Shown one piece after another: positions 10,629 through 20,437 of a DNA stretch of 64,000 nucleotides (its first letter is position 1; every line of letters starts with the position of its first letter). Both the position numbers and the translations under genes were made by a program. The DNA comes from a sulfur-oxidizing endosymbiont of Gigantopelta aegis (GTDB lineage: Bacteria > Pseudomonadota > Gammaproteobacteria > GRL18): assembly GCF_016097415.1 (NCBI RefSeq), contig NZ_JAEHGE010000001.1, forward strand, positions 1,642,015-1,706,014. Direction: 5' to 3'. The notes beneath the pieces were generated by a model that worked only from the letters and a program-made list of their open reading frames with translations, was not told where the DNA came from and ran no database searches.

Positions 10629-11270
10629 ATGGATGACATTAAAGAAGGTACTCGACAAATCATTGTTGATCGTTCTATACAACTCTTTGCCCAATCAGGC
10701 TATGCCAATGTCTCTGTGCGTGATATTGCCAAGGCTGTCGGTATTAAACCTGCCTCTTTGTACTATCACTTTGATAATAAACAAAGTCTCTATCTTGCCG
10801 CCATTAACGAAAGTTTTTCTATTAAAGCCAGTGTCTTTGCAGCGGTTTTGCAGATGCAGGTCTCCACTGAACTCAAACTCAAACACTATATTTATAAATT
10901 AACGGAATTAGTCGCAGAAGATGAACCGTTTCGACGCTTAATGCAACGTGAAATGCTTGATTGTGATGAACAGCGAATGCAATATCTGGCAGAGCAGGTC
11001 TTTCAGGAGCAATTTAATGCACTAGGCTTACTATTGACTGAGATTGAGCCAAATTGTGACGCGCATCTGCAGGCTATTTCTATTCTGGGTTTAGTGCTCT
11101 ATCACTTCGAAACCACTCCGATTCGATTATTTTTAACAGGCTACAAAGCTGAGCATGAGCAAGTGGATGTTATTGCCCAACATGTTTATGGCTTGCTTAT
11201 TAATGGTTTGTCAGATGCTTTTGTACAGAAAAAATCCGACTTTTTAACCAGTAATATTCATCAGAGTTAA
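10629..11270 (+). CDS. TetR-family transcriptional repressor of the efflux operon
   Basis: A 213-residue regulator with an N-terminal TetR helix-turn-helix (GYANVSVRDIAKAVGIKPASLYYHF) and a variable ligand-binding C-terminal domain. I prefer the ATG at 10629 over the in-frame GTG at 10620 because AGGTGA at 10618-10623 then sits at proper ribosome-binding distance, while the GTG would lie inside the operator palindrome. It is followed after three bases by the membrane fusion protein gene, so it most likely represses its own efflux operon in response to a compound not identifiable here. Confidence 0.88.
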   Translation: MDDIKEGTRQIIVDRSIQLFAQSGYANVSVRDIAKAVGIKPASLYYHFDNKQSLYLAAINESFSIKASVFAAVLQMQVSTELKLKHYIYKLTELVAEDEPFRRLMQREMLDCDEQRMQYLAEQVFQEQFNALGLLLTEIEPNCDAHLQAISILGLVLYHFETTPIRLFLTGYKAEHEQVDVIAQHVYGLLINGLSDAFVQKKSDFLTSNIHQS

Positions 11271-11273
11271 CGA

Positions 11274-12359
11274 ATGATAATACGTCCCCTCGCTTTTTTT
11301 ACCCTACTTTTTGCACTATTAATGTTGCAGGCTTGTACTGAGCAGGAAGAACCGGAAGTCTTGATTCGTCCGGTGATTACAGAGCAGGTTGAGATTAAAC
11401 CCAATTGGCAACAGTCTACCTATGCTGGTGAAATAAGAGCGCGCTATAAAATGGCTCTGGGCTTTCGTATTGGCGGTAAAATAGTAGAGCGCTATATTGA
11501 GGTGGGGGATATTGTTAAGCCGGGTACTTTATTGGCTAAATTAGATCCCGATGATTCCAAGCTACAATTAATGCGCGCTGGTGGCGCCTTAGAAGCGGCA
11601 AAAGCGGAACGCAGAAAAGCCCAACTGGATTTAAAGCGTTATACCCAATTGTATAAATCTAAAATGATCAGCGCTGCAGAACATTTACGTTTCAGTAATG
11701 ATCTCGATATTGCCAATGCCAGATATACTCAGGCAGAAGCACAACTTGAGGTGACGCGTAATCAATCAGATTATACTGATCTCTATACGGATAAGGGTGG
11801 CGTGATCACCTCCTTGGAAATGGAAGTGGGACAGGTTATTGTGCCGGGGCAGACCGTGGTCAATTTAGCCCTGCCCGATGATAAAGAAGTGGTGATTGCA
11901 GTTGCTGAAAGCCGCTTAGATGAAGTGCGTTTGGCGGATATTGTGAAGATCAGTTTATGGATTGATCCCAAGCGTTTTTATCAGGGACGTATTCGTGAAA
12001 TTTCTCCCGGAGCCGATCCTGTCACACGTACCTATACTGTAAAAATCAGTTTGTTAGACGCAGGAGATAGGGCACAATTGGGTATGACCACGACAGTAAT
12101 TATTCTGCAGAAAAAAAATGAAATGGTTGCCCAACTTCCCCTGAGTGCGTTATTTCAAAAAGACGGCAAAGCCGCCGTATGGATTTTCTCCCCCGATAGT
12201 GCTCAAGTGCATCTACAGACTGTTGACGTGCTGGAATATCAATATGACTCCTTGTTGATCCAATCAGGTCTAAAAAATGGTCAAACGGTGGTTGTTGCAG
12301 GCGTTCATCAGCTCTATGAAGGACAAACTGTGCGTTTATATGATGCGACACAGTGGTGA
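11274..12359 (+). CDS. RND efflux periplasmic adaptor (membrane fusion protein) lipoprotein
   Basis: A 361-residue adaptor. The signal peptide ends in a lipobox LLMLQAC with Cys21, so it is anchored as a lipoprotein. After it come a barrel-sandwich half (GFRIGGKIVERYIEVGDIV), a coiled-coil hairpin rich in A/E/L/K (about residues 100-165), the second lipoyl half and the beta-barrel domain (AQLGMTTTV). It links the inner-membrane RND pump to an outer-membrane channel; no channel gene is nearby, so a shared TolC is likely. Its end overlaps the RND gene by seven bases. Confidence 0.9.
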   Translation: MIIRPLAFFTLLFALLMLQACTEQEEPEVLIRPVITEQVEIKPNWQQSTYAGEIRARYKMALGFRIGGKIVERYIEVGDIVKPGTLLAKLDPDDSKLQLMRAGGALEAAKAERRKAQLDLKRYTQLYKSKMISAAEHLRFSNDLDIANARYTQAEAQLEVTRNQSDYTDLYTDKGGVITSLEMEVGQVIVPGQTVVNLALPDDKEVVIAVAESRLDEVRLADIVKISLWIDPKRFYQGRIREISPGADPVTRTYTVKISLLDAGDRAQLGMTTTVIILQKKNEMVAQLPLSALFQKDGKAAVWIFSPDSAQVHLQTVDVLEYQYDSLLIQSGLKNGQTVVVAGVHQLYEGQTVRLYDATQW

Positions 12360-15300
12360 GAGTGGTGAATTTATCAGAGTGGGGCTTGCGCCATCGTTCA
12401 CTAACGATTTATCTCATGGTCGTATTAGTTTTTATGGGCGTACTGGCCTATCGCGACTTAGGACAGGCAGAAGATCCCAAATTTACTATTAAATTAATGG
12501 CGGTAAAAACTTTTTGGCCTGGAGCAACTGCTTTAGAGGTCGAGCTTCAAGTCACTGAACGTATTGAAAAGAAATTACAGGAAGTACCCTGGTTGGATTT
12601 TTTAAGCAGTTATTCCAAACCGGGTGAATCAATGGTTTTTGTTACGCTTAAAGATTATACTCCCCATGATGAAGTAGAAAAATCTTGGTATCAGGCAAGA
12701 AAAAAACTGGATGATATTCGTCATACGTTTCCTGTGGGGGTGCAGGGACCCTTTCCTAATGATGAGTATGGGGACACTTTTGGTATTATTTATGCCTTTA
12801 GTGGCGATGGTTTTAGTTATGCGCAATTGCGAGACTATGTGGATGATGTGCGTCTGCAATTGCTCAATGTCAAAAATGTCGCCAAGGCTGATTTACTGGG
12901 CGTGCAAGAAGAAAAAATCTTTATTGAAATTTCCAATGTAAAACTATCTAAATTAGGGCTTCAGCCCACACAAATTTTTGATACGCTGAATCAACAAAAC
13001 TATTTAACCCCCGCCGGTGATGTTAATACGGATTCTGATCGTATTTATATTCGTGTGAGTCGTTTAGAATCGGTTGAAGAAATTCGTAAAGTAGGTATTC
13101 GCTCTAATGGTCGCTTGTTTCGTCTGGGCGATATTGCTTCGGTGTATCGAACCTATGCTGATCCGCCTGATTTTAAAATGCATTTTATGGGTGAAGAAGT
13201 GATTGGTCTGGCTTTGACTATGAGTAAGGGCGGTGACATTCTTAAATTGGGTGAGACACTCAAAAAAACCATTAAAGAAATTCAGGAAAACTTACCCATA
13301 GGCATCGAAATTCATACTGTGGCCGATCAGCCTGCCGTGGTGGCGCATTCGGTTAATGAATTTATGGACGTATTACGGGATGCATTGATTATTGTGCTAG
13401 CAGTGAGTTTTATTAGCTTAGGTTTACGTACCGGCTTAGTCGTTGCGCTATCAATTCCTATGGTGTTGGCAATCACATTTTTAGGTATGAAACTCTGGGG
13501 GATTGATCTGCAGCGTATTTCTCTAGGCGCATTGATTATTGCTTTGGGTCTATTGGTTGATGATGCAATGATTTCTGTGGAAATGATGTCATCAAAAATG
13601 GAACAGGGAATGGATCGTTTTAAAGCGGCTGTTTATGCCTATACCCATACCGCGTTTCCAATGTTGACGGGAACCTTAATTACTGTGGCAGGATTTTTAC
13701 CGGTGTTTCTTGCCAAGTCCTCTGCCAGTGAATATACAGGGTCATTATTTGTAGTGGTGGGTCTGGCCTTGATGACATCCTGGTTTGTGGCAGTTTTATT
13801 TATGCCATTTTTAGGTTATCGATTGTTGCCGGACTTTCATGCAAGCAATGCTTCGGGTGCGGTCAAAGATATTTATCAAAAACGCTTTTATCGTATTTTT
13901 AGAGCAATTGTCACTTGGTGTGTTAATTGGCGTAAAACCGTTATTATTATTACCTTGATTATTTTTTCAGTCTCTATTTATTCGTTTCGTTTTGTTGAAA
14001 GTCAGTTCTTTCCCAGTTCCAAGCGTAATGAAATTATGGTGGATTTATGGTTGCCACAGGGCAGTTCTTTTCAAGCAACAGAAAATTATACTAAACGCTT
14101 TGAAAAGATTTTAGAAAATGATGATAACATTATTAATTATGTCGCCTATGTGGGCAGTGGTGCACCACGTTTTTATCTGCCTTTGGATCAAGAACTTAAA
14201 CACAGTAATTTGACGCAATTTGTTATTATGACGCGCAATAATGAAGCGCGTGAAGTGGTCAGAAAACGGCTGATTAAAGCCTTTGATGAACAATTCATTG
14301 ATATCAGAGGACGGGTCATGCGGTTGGAAAATGGTCCCCCCATTGGCTATCCGATTCAATTTCGTGTGCAGGGCAAGGATAAAGATATTTTGCGTAAAAT
14401 TGCTGCCGAAGTAGCAGTATTTATGCGCGCCAATCCCTATGTAGCGAATGTGAATTTTAATTGGAATGAATTATCAAAAGTCGTAAAACTATCGATTGAT
14501 CAAGATAAGGCGCGTGTGCTGGGCATCAGTTCGCAAGAATTGGCTGTCGTCATTAATTCTATTTTAAGTGGCTATTCCATTACCCATTTTAGAGATGAAA
14601 ATGAGTTGATAGAGGTGCTGGCTCGGGCAGAAAAAAGTGAACGTATTGGTCTGGGAAATTTAAGCGATGTACGCATTCCGACCAACAATGGTACCTTCGT
14701 TCCTCTGAGCCAAATAGTATCACTTTCCTATGAGTTAGAAGAAGGCTTGATTTGGCGACGGGATTTACAGCCGACCATTACCGTTCGTGCTGATGTTAAA
14801 GGACACATGCAAGCAGCGACTGTGAGCAAGCAAATTGAACCACAATTAGATAGTATAAGGGAGCGTTTACCCCGGGGTTATAGTATTGAACTGGGTGGTG
14901 TCGTGGAAGAGAGTGCCAAAGGTGAGACTGCGATTATGGCCGTGATGCCAGTGGTGGTGTTAAGTGTGTTTACCCTGTTGATGATTCAGTTGCAAAGTTT
15001 TCAGCGCACAATTATCGTTATCCTAACAGCACCCTTAGGGATTATTGGTGTCAGTGCTGCTTTGCTTCTCTTTAATGCGCCCTATGGCTTTGTTGCTAAC
15101 TTAGGCGTTATTGCACTCTCAGGCATGATTATGCGCAACTCGGTGATTTTGGTGGATCAAATTGAGCGTGACCGGGAAGATGGGGCAACCATGAAGCAGG
15201 CGATTATTGAAGCGGCCGTTAGACGTTTACGCCCGATTGCCTTGACTGCGGCTGCATCGGTTCTGGCAATGGTCCCCTTATCAACCAATACCTTCTGGGG

Positions 15301-15397
15301 GCCTATGGCGATGTCTATTATGGGGGGCTTAGTGATCGCGACTTTATTAACGTTGCTGTTTTTACCCGCTTTATATGCGGCCTGGTTTAAGGCTTAA
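12353..15397 (+). CDS. RND-family efflux transporter, inner-membrane pump
   Basis: A 1014-residue pump with one N-terminal membrane helix, a large periplasmic porter loop, the membrane block with LIIALGLLVDDAMISVEMM carrying the proton-relay aspartate pair, a second porter loop, and a C-terminal block ending in FLPALYAAWF. It belongs to the AcrB/HAE-like superfamily. Several in-frame GTG codons (12353, 12356, 12362, 12365) could start translation; all overlap or abut the adaptor stop, indicating coupling. Substrates cannot be told from sequence. The gene is intact. Confidence 0.92.
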   Translation: MVRVVNLSEWGLRHRSLTIYLMVVLVFMGVLAYRDLGQAEDPKFTIKLMAVKTFWPGATALEVELQVTERIEKKLQEVPWLDFLSSYSKPGESMVFVTLKDYTPHDEVEKSWYQARKKLDDIRHTFPVGVQGPFPNDEYGDTFGIIYAFSGDGFSYAQLRDYVDDVRLQLLNVKNVAKADLLGVQEEKIFIEISNVKLSKLGLQPTQIFDTLNQQNYLTPAGDVNTDSDRIYIRVSRLESVEEIRKVGIRSNGRLFRLGDIASVYRTYADPPDFKMHFMGEEVIGLALTMSKGGDILKLGETLKKTIKEIQENLPIGIEIHTVADQPAVVAHSVNEFMDVLRDALIIVLAVSFISLGLRTGLVVALSIPMVLAITFLGMKLWGIDLQRISLGALIIALGLLVDDAMISVEMMSSKMEQGMDRFKAAVYAYTHTAFPMLTGTLITVAGFLPVFLAKSSASEYTGSLFVVVGLALMTSWFVAVLFMPFLGYRLLPDFHASNASGAVKDIYQKRFYRIFRAIVTWCVNWRKTVIIITLIIFSVSIYSFRFVESQFFPSSKRNEIMVDLWLPQGSSFQATENYTKRFEKILENDDNIINYVAYVGSGAPRFYLPLDQELKHSNLTQFVIMTRNNEAREVVRKRLIKAFDEQFIDIRGRVMRLENGPPIGYPIQFRVQGKDKDILRKIAAEVAVFMRANPYVANVNFNWNELSKVVKLSIDQDKARVLGISSQELAVVINSILSGYSITHFRDENELIEVLARAEKSERIGLGNLSDVRIPTNNGTFVPLSQIVSLSYELEEGLIWRRDLQPTITVRADVKGHMQAATVSKQIEPQLDSIRERLPRGYSIELGGVVEESAKGETAIMAVMPVVVLSVFTLLMIQLQSFQRTIIVILTAPLGIIGVSAALLLFNAPYGFVANLGVIALSGMIMRNSVILVDQIERDREDGATMKQAIIEAAVRRLRPIALTAAASVLAMVPLSTNTFWGPMAMSIMGGLVIATLLTLLFLPALYAAWFKA

Positions 15398-15432
15398 AAT
15401 TTTAAACCAAAGCGTAGATTGGATTAATAAAT

Positions 15433-16433
15433 CTACTGTTCCATTGCATGTGATAGCTTGGTACAAATACCACTTAATTGTCCATCAATGGCCTTGGCTT
15501 CCATATAAACTGCTACCAGTTTTTTCATGCTATTCTCAATGAGTTGCATGAAAAATTCTTCTTGCTCATCAGTGAGATCTAAAAATTGAAAGCCCTGTTC
15601 CATTTCCAGCATGAGTTTTTCCATGGTGGCAACAGTCGATAGTTCATGGCGCTGAAATTCTTTTTCCACAAAACTGACGGTGGAGTGAATATCATCCATG
15701 ACCGTGATTAAGGCATTCTTGCGCTGAAAATCAATCAAGCGTGCTTCCACACCTTCGATAACCGCAGCAAGAATATCACGAAAACGACCATACATGACTT
15801 CGTCATCCAAGGGCATATCTTTGACCATAATCGAAGCATGGTGATCATTAAAAATAGTTTTATTTTGAAAATCAAAAATCCGGCCACGCTTTACTAATAA
15901 CTCAAATACTTCTTCTTCAATGGGATTACAGGCCTGGTTGGGCGCACGAAAACTATGGGTATGATCGGGCATACGAAATTGCACGCTACCGGATAAGTTA
16001 AGTTTTGATAGGGTTTGAAAAATGGCGGTGGCTAATTGTACTTCGTCTTTAGTGACAAAGGTTTCTTTAATAAATTGTAAAACAATGCCGTATTGAGAGG
16101 CTTCTGTCATGGCTTGAAAGGCCATGTTTTGTGCCATGCTTTGTTGTTCTTGCAAACTTTGCTGTTGCTTGTGATAGCGAGATACTTTTTTTAATTTGGC
16201 TAATAACTCTTCTCTAAAGAAGGGCTTGACCAAAAAGTCATCAGCACCAAGATAATAGGCGCGCATTCTTTCATCTTGAGAATCTTTGCCACTGATAAAA
16301 ATAATAGCGCTCTGACCGTCAGGATCAATTTCTCTTAACTCTTTGCAGACTTCATAGCCGTCTTTGTCAGGCATACGAACATCCAGTAACACAATGTCAG
16401 GCTGTTGATTTTTAAAATGTGGTAATGCTTCAT
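15433..16433 (-). pseudogene. Response regulator, C-terminal part, split by ISA copy 1
   Basis: From the insertion junction this encodes the rest of a receiver domain (phospho-acceptor motif VLLDVRMPDKDG, then the SGKDS and LVKPFF motifs) and about 240 residues of mainly helical sequence with no recognisable output domain such as HTH, GGDEF or HD. The 5' 106 bases are at 17955-18060 beyond the IS. Removing the IS and one CAT duplicate restores a 369-codon frame with a contiguous receiver domain (Asp53 as acceptor). As it stands no intact receiver can be made. Confidence 0.88.
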
Positions 16434-16499
16434 TAATGTGGCTATACTTAACCGGACACACAACTTAAAACAACTAAAAGATAAAAAGTGTGACCTAAA

Positions 16500-16820
16500 A
16501 TGAATGATCAAACAAAAAAACCGAATAAAAGCTATACATCAGAATTTAAAGAATCAGCTGTCAAATTAGCTAATGAGACGGATCAACCCGTTTCTCAGAC
16601 TGCCAGGGAGCTAGGTGTTAATGTAAATACTCTACATACCTGGATCAGTAAATATTCCAAACCGGTGAAGACGGTAGCCAATAGAAGTGATGAACACATT
16701 TATGATGAAGTAAAACGTCTGAAAAAAGAATTGGCAAAAGTGATTCAGGAGCGTGATTTATTAAAAAGGCCACAGCGTACTTTGCAAGGGAAACTTTGTG
16801 AAGTACGCATGGATAACTGA
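16500..16820 (+). pseudogene. ISA orfA (transposase helix-turn-helix subunit), shifted 3' end
   Basis: The first ~90 residues are a typical IS3 OrfA: a HTH (QTARELGVNVNTLHTWISKY) followed by a leucine-zipper-like segment (DEVKRLKKELAKVIQERDLL). After RDLLK the frame runs into unusual sequence; adding one A to the five-A run at 16762-16766 would restore the standard ending KKATAYFARETL and stop. So the 3' end is shifted by a single-base loss in an A tract, or this tract is a slippage site. Confidence 0.75.
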
Positions 16821-17660
16821 TCAGGCTAAAGATTACCCGGTAACGATTCTGTGCCGTTTTATGGATGTTTCCCGTAGTTGCTATTATGATTGGGTTAGCT
16901 CTCCTAAAACGGATAGAGAGAAAGAAAATGAAGCGCTTACTGAGCAGCTAAAAAACTGTTTGAAGACAGTCGCAAGACTTATGGAACCCGTCGTCTTAAA
17001 AGAAAACTGGCTGAAAAAGGCGTTCATATAAGCCGCCGGAGAATTGGTCGATTAATGAAAAAAGCCGGTTTGTTTTGTAAAACGAAGAGACGCTTTAAAG
17101 CGACGACTAATTCCAAGCATAATAAGCGTATATCTCCAAATTTACTGGAAAGAGAGTTTACTGTCTCTCAACCTGATCGCTACTATGTGGGTGATATTAC
17201 CTATATTGCCACCAAGGAAGGCTGGTTATATTTAGCGGTTGTCATTGACTTATTCTCTAGGCAAATTGTTGGCTGGTCGATGGATGAGCGAATGAAAGCC
17301 AAGCTAGTCAATGATGCTTTACTGATGGCCATATGGAAGCGTAAACCAATGGATGGATTGCTTTGGCATACTGACCGAGGTAGCCAATATGCCTCTGATA
17401 GTCATAGAAAAATATTGTCGGATCATAACATAATTCAGTCTATGAGCCGCAAAGGAAATTGCTGGGACAATGCTGTATCAGAGAGCTTCTTTCATAGTTT
17501 GAAAACTGAATTGACGCACCATTGTCGATTCAAAACCAGAGTAGAAGCAAAGCAGGCAATATTTGAATATATTGAGGTATTTTATAATCGGGAGCGACTT
17601 CATTCGGCTAATGATTATTTGTCACCAGTCGATTATGAAATACAGCAGGAAATAGCTTAA
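16798..17660 (+). pseudogene. ISA orfB (DDE transposase), split by a one-base shift
   Basis: Two frames cover one IS3-type OrfB. The first (16798-17031) begins MKYAWITDQAKDYPVTILCR; the second (from about 16955 in the other frame, annotated ORF from 17055) carries the rve core with [18 protein letters not shown] and [15 protein letters not shown], the D, D and E catalytic positions. The frames join at a run of six A at 16950-16955; seven A would give the continuous [18 protein letters not shown] sequence. The enzyme is inactive unless slippage corrects this. Confidence 0.8.
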
Positions 17661-17951
17661 ATCGATTGATTGAAGAGGGGTAAAAGGCGACATAAATGCC
17701 GCCCATTACCGTTGACGGCCATCGGCTCCTCAGCCTGTGCCGTGAAGATATTGTAACAGGATCATTACCGTTGTGAAAATACCTTGGGTGAATGGAACGG
17801 CTCTATCGTTCCAGAGGGCAAAGCCCTTTCTCTTCATCTGTTTAAAGTTAACATGAGAAACTAAAATGATAGGAAATACAAAATGACAAAAATCACTTGA
17901 AACAGCCAAAAAAATATTTAGAAAACTGTCCGGAAAAGTGTTGACACATCA

Positions 17952-18060
17952 CATCACCACTTTGAAACGTTAAGACCTCGTACTCATCGTTGAGTAGCTC
18001 AAACATTGTTTCGCGAATAAGATCGTCATCATCGATAACATAAACAAGTGCTTTTTCCAT
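17952..18060 (-). pseudogene. Response regulator, N-terminal part, separated by ISA copy 1
   Basis: On the reverse strand from the ATG at 18060 the sequence reads MEKALVYVIDDDDLIRETMF and continues to QSGD at the IS junction. This is the first beta strand and acidic cluster (Asp10-13) of a receiver domain, whose remainder is at 15433-16433. The 36 residues join in frame to EALPHFKNQQPDIVLLDV once the IS is removed. Confidence 0.88.
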
Positions 18061-18216
18061 ATGATTGGCCTAAAATGAATCAAAATAAATTTTCTTTAAT
18101 TATAGATGATAAATATTTCTTTTTAATGTAGGGGATAAGCAAAAGAAGGTTTTATCCTACATATATTGCGTGTTATAGATTAAATTTTATTAATGTAGAC
18201 AATTTTTGGAGATTTT

Positions 18217-18345
18217 ATGCCTCAATTCACAATTATTATTGAAGCTAGTGCGATTCATTATGAATGGCCGGATGCGATGGGTAAAAATAATAACCTCTGT
18301 TTATTGCCCATGGATGAGATTAAAAACACCCTGATACGCCGGTGA
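18217..18345 (+). CDS. Possible small protein, 42 residues
   Basis: An ATG with a TGGAGA ribosome-binding sequence four to five bases upstream opens a 42-residue frame: it starts MPQFTIIIEASAIHYEW and ends KNTLIRR. It lies between the divergent response regulator remnant and the convergent rbgA gene. I recognise no family; it could be a genuine small protein or the remnant of a longer gene. The good start context is the main support. Confidence 0.4.
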   Translation: MPQFTIIIEASAIHYEWPDAMGKNNNLCLLPMDEIKNTLIRR

Positions 18346-18349
18346 AGGT

Positions 18350-19285
18350 TTAAGGACGATAGGCTCTTTTTTTCTTTTTGCGTTTTTTACCACTTAGCGC
18401 ATCAGCTTCTGCTTTAAGTTGCAGTTGTTTGGCGAGTTCAATGAGTTCCTGATCGATTATTTTGGGTGTTTCCAGGCTGATACGACCTAATTTACCGGCA
18501 CGTAATTCAGTCAGTAATATTTTACTGGCTTTATTTAAGTCAATACGGCCACCAGCACGTAAACAACCGCGTTTACGTCCCACTGCCTCGATGACTTGCA
18601 GTTCATTCTGAGGCAATTCTTCTAATTTAAAACGTTCAAGCAGTATTTCAGGATAGGCTTTGAGTAGGTAATCAGCGGCAAAAAAAGCAATGTCTTCGTA
18701 TTCAAAGGCGGTGTCTTTGACTGCACCGGACACGGCTAGTCGATACATACTGGGTTCATTTTCTACTTTGGGCCAAAGTACGCCGGGGGTATCAAATAAC
18801 ACAAAATCATTGCCTAAGTTAATGCGTTGCTGAGACTTTGTGACGGCAGGTTCATTGCCTGTTTTAGCAATGCTTTTGCCTGCTAGAATATTAATGAGAC
18901 TGGATTTTCCCACATTGGGAATACCCATGATCATGGTATTAAAAACTTGCCTTTGCCCGGGCAGGGTTTTAATGATTTTTCGGCTGAGTTCAATCAATTG
19001 ACGCATTTTATCAGGCTGTTCAGTCGTCAGGGCAATGGTTTTGACACCTTGCTCCTGCTCAAGCCAGGCCTGCCATTGGCGGGTGAGATCGGGATCGGCC
19101 AAATCACTTTTCGTGAGCACCTTAATACAGGGTTTATCCCCCCGAAGGCTTGATAAAAGTGGATTTTGACTGCTAAAAGGAATGCGAGCATCCAATACTT
19201 CGATGATCAGATCGATGCGTGACAATGCTTCTTTAATCTCTTTATTGGCCTTGTGCATGTGGCCGGGATACCAGTGAATTGCCAT
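18350..19285 (-). CDS. ylqF: Ribosome biogenesis GTPase RbgA/YlqF type
   Basis: A 311-residue circularly permuted GTPase. The order of motifs is G4 (TKSD, residues 58-61), G1 (GIPNVGKSSL, 121-130), then G3 (DTPGVLWP), which defines the YlqF/RbgA class. The N-terminal MAIHWYPGHMHKA is characteristic. The C-terminus ends in a lysine/arginine-rich tail (GKKRKKKKRAYRP), suited to rRNA binding. The family works in late assembly of the 50S subunit. The gene is intact and monocistronic. Confidence 0.9.
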   Translation of the reverse strand: MAIHWYPGHMHKANKEIKEALSRIDLIIEVLDARIPFSSQNPLLSSLRGDKPCIKVLTKSDLADPDLTRQWQAWLEQEQGVKTIALTTEQPDKMRQLIELSRKIIKTLPGQRQVFNTMIMGIPNVGKSSLINILAGKSIAKTGNEPAVTKSQQRINLGNDFVLFDTPGVLWPKVENEPSMYRLAVSGAVKDTAFEYEDIAFFAADYLLKAYPEILLERFKLEELPQNELQVIEAVGRKRGCLRAGGRIDLNKASKILLTELRAGKLGRISLETPKIIDQELIELAKQLQLKAEADALSGKKRKKKKRAYRP

Positions 19286-19435
19286 TGGAATAGTCTTATT
19301 GTTGATTGAAAGTGTGTATTCTATGGGGCGTTTGATAAGATGTAAAGAAAAGGCTTTCGATTCAGTGGCTTAAATCATCCGCTGTATCAGTCATTAACCT
19401 CTACTGAGACGGATGCTTAGGAATAAAATATTTAT

Positions 19436-20146
19436 ATGAAGCGTATTTTTACCTACTTGTTAAAAAAAATTCTTTGGCTGCTCTTGGGTGCAGGTTTAAT
19501 TTCTATCTTATTAGTTACCAGCCTTCAAGTGATTAACCCACCTACTTGGGGATGGAAGTTACAGCGCCAAATCATGCCGCCGGACAACTTTCCTGACACA
19601 AAAGGGACTGCACAAATCCAACATCAGTGGCTTGTCGGGGAGAAAATTTCATCTAATATGAAACTGGCGGTCATTGCTGCCGAAGATCAATTGTTTAGTC
19701 AACACTCGGGCTTTGACTTTGATTCGATATTGATGGCATTGGATAGTAATGCCCAAGGCAAGCCAGTGCGTGGTGCTAGTACTATATCCCAACAGACGGC
19801 GAAAAATTTATTTTTATGGCCCAGTAAAAGCTTGGTGCGCAAGGGAATAGAAGCCTGGTTTACGATATTGCTTGAAGTGCTATTGGATAAATCACGTATA
19901 CTTGAATTGTATCTTAATCTGGTGGAATTTGGGCCGGGTATCTTTGGCGTAGAAGCCGCGAGTCAGCATTATTTTCATAAAAGTGCTGCTAAGTTGACTC
20001 ATAATGAAGCGGCGAGATTAGCGGCAGTTTTACCTAATCCTTATCGTTATCATGTGCAACAGCCATCCCAATATACCAGAAAAAGAGTGCGCTGGATTGA
20101 GCAGCAAATGCGCCAATTAAGTCTCGCCGCTTTACCAAAGCGATAG
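19436..20146 (+). CDS. mtgA: Monofunctional peptidoglycan glycosyltransferase
   Basis: A 236-residue GT51-family enzyme with one N-terminal membrane anchor (about residues 12-32) and a periplasmic catalytic domain. The catalytic glutamate is in [14 protein letters not shown] (Glu83), followed by [17 protein letters not shown] at 112-128 and [19 protein letters not shown]. It polymerises lipid II into glycan strands and has no transpeptidase domain, as is usual for MtgA. It is followed by a REP-like repeat and a hairpin terminator. Confidence 0.93.
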   Translation: MKRIFTYLLKKILWLLLGAGLISILLVTSLQVINPPTWGWKLQRQIMPPDNFPDTKGTAQIQHQWLVGEKISSNMKLAVIAAEDQLFSQHSGFDFDSILMALDSNAQGKPVRGASTISQQTAKNLFLWPSKSLVRKGIEAWFTILLEVLLDKSRILELYLNLVEFGPGIFGVEAASQHYFHKSAAKLTHNEAARLAAVLPNPYRYHVQQPSQYTRKRVRWIEQQMRQLSLAALPKR

Positions 20147-20177
20147 ATTAGAGAATCCATTTATCCTTGCATAAGTT

Positions 20178-20207
20178 TGATGCGGTTCGTTCCTCACCAC
20201 ATCCTAC
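20178..20207 (+). repeat. REP-like hairpin repeat, copy 1
   Basis: A 30-base unit beginning TGATGCGGTTCGTTCCTCAC and ending CACATCCTAC, nearly identical to the units at 63409-63438 (inverse) and 63489-63518. Each unit is itself an imperfect palindrome (GATGCGGT ... ACCACATC), like REP elements. A degenerate copy lies at 22241-22272. Confidence 0.7.
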
Positions 20208-20237
20208 ATTTGAAGTAACTTTATCTATTCCATAAAA

Positions 20238-20272
20238 AAACACCTTATAAAAATTCATTTATAAGGTGTTTT
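20238..20272 (+). terminator. Hairpin terminator after mtgA
   Basis: AAACACCTTATAAA and TTATAAGGTGTTTT form a near-perfect 13-14 bp stem with a short AT-rich loop, ending in T residues. It is placed to end mtgA transcription and, being symmetrical, could also act on the reverse-strand secreted-protein remnant. Confidence 0.65.
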
Positions 20273-20348
20273 GATGTACTTGTCTATTTTCAATAGAAGC
20301 AAAGTACCAAGGAAATCCTGTCAGTGATTATTCCTTTTTTAGAGCAAA

Positions 20349-20437
20349 TTATCGAAGTTGATATTCATCGGCAGTTTCATCCCAAACGAAAACGCTATCG
20401 GATGAACCACCGGCTGCGGGTGGATTGTTGTCTAAAG
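20349..20437 (-). pseudogene. C-terminal fragment of the split secreted-protein gene
   Basis: The reverse strand reads TLDNNPPAAGGSSDSVFVWD and then ETADEYQLR before the TAA at 20349-20351. It has no start of its own and abuts the decayed ISA copy 2, on whose other side (21362-21649) lies an N-terminal fragment in the same orientation. I infer that the two are parts of one gene. No protein family is recognised. Confidence 0.6.

Larger units (their letters stand above)
16434..17951 (+). mobile_element. ISA copy 1: IS3-family insertion sequence, complete ends
   Basis: A 1518-bp element. The left end TAATGTGGCTATACTTAACC and the complement of the right end TGATGTGTCAACACTTTTCC form imperfect inverted repeats that continue through CGGACA. 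CAT flanks both sides (16431-16433 and 17952-17954) as a 3-bp target duplication, normal for IS3 elements. It contains an orfA and a split orfB. The tail at 17661-17951 is non-coding and holds small hairpins (GGAACG...CGTTCC at 17794-17812 and AGGGC-aaa-GCCCT at 17815-17827). The element splits the response regulator gene. Confidence 0.92.
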
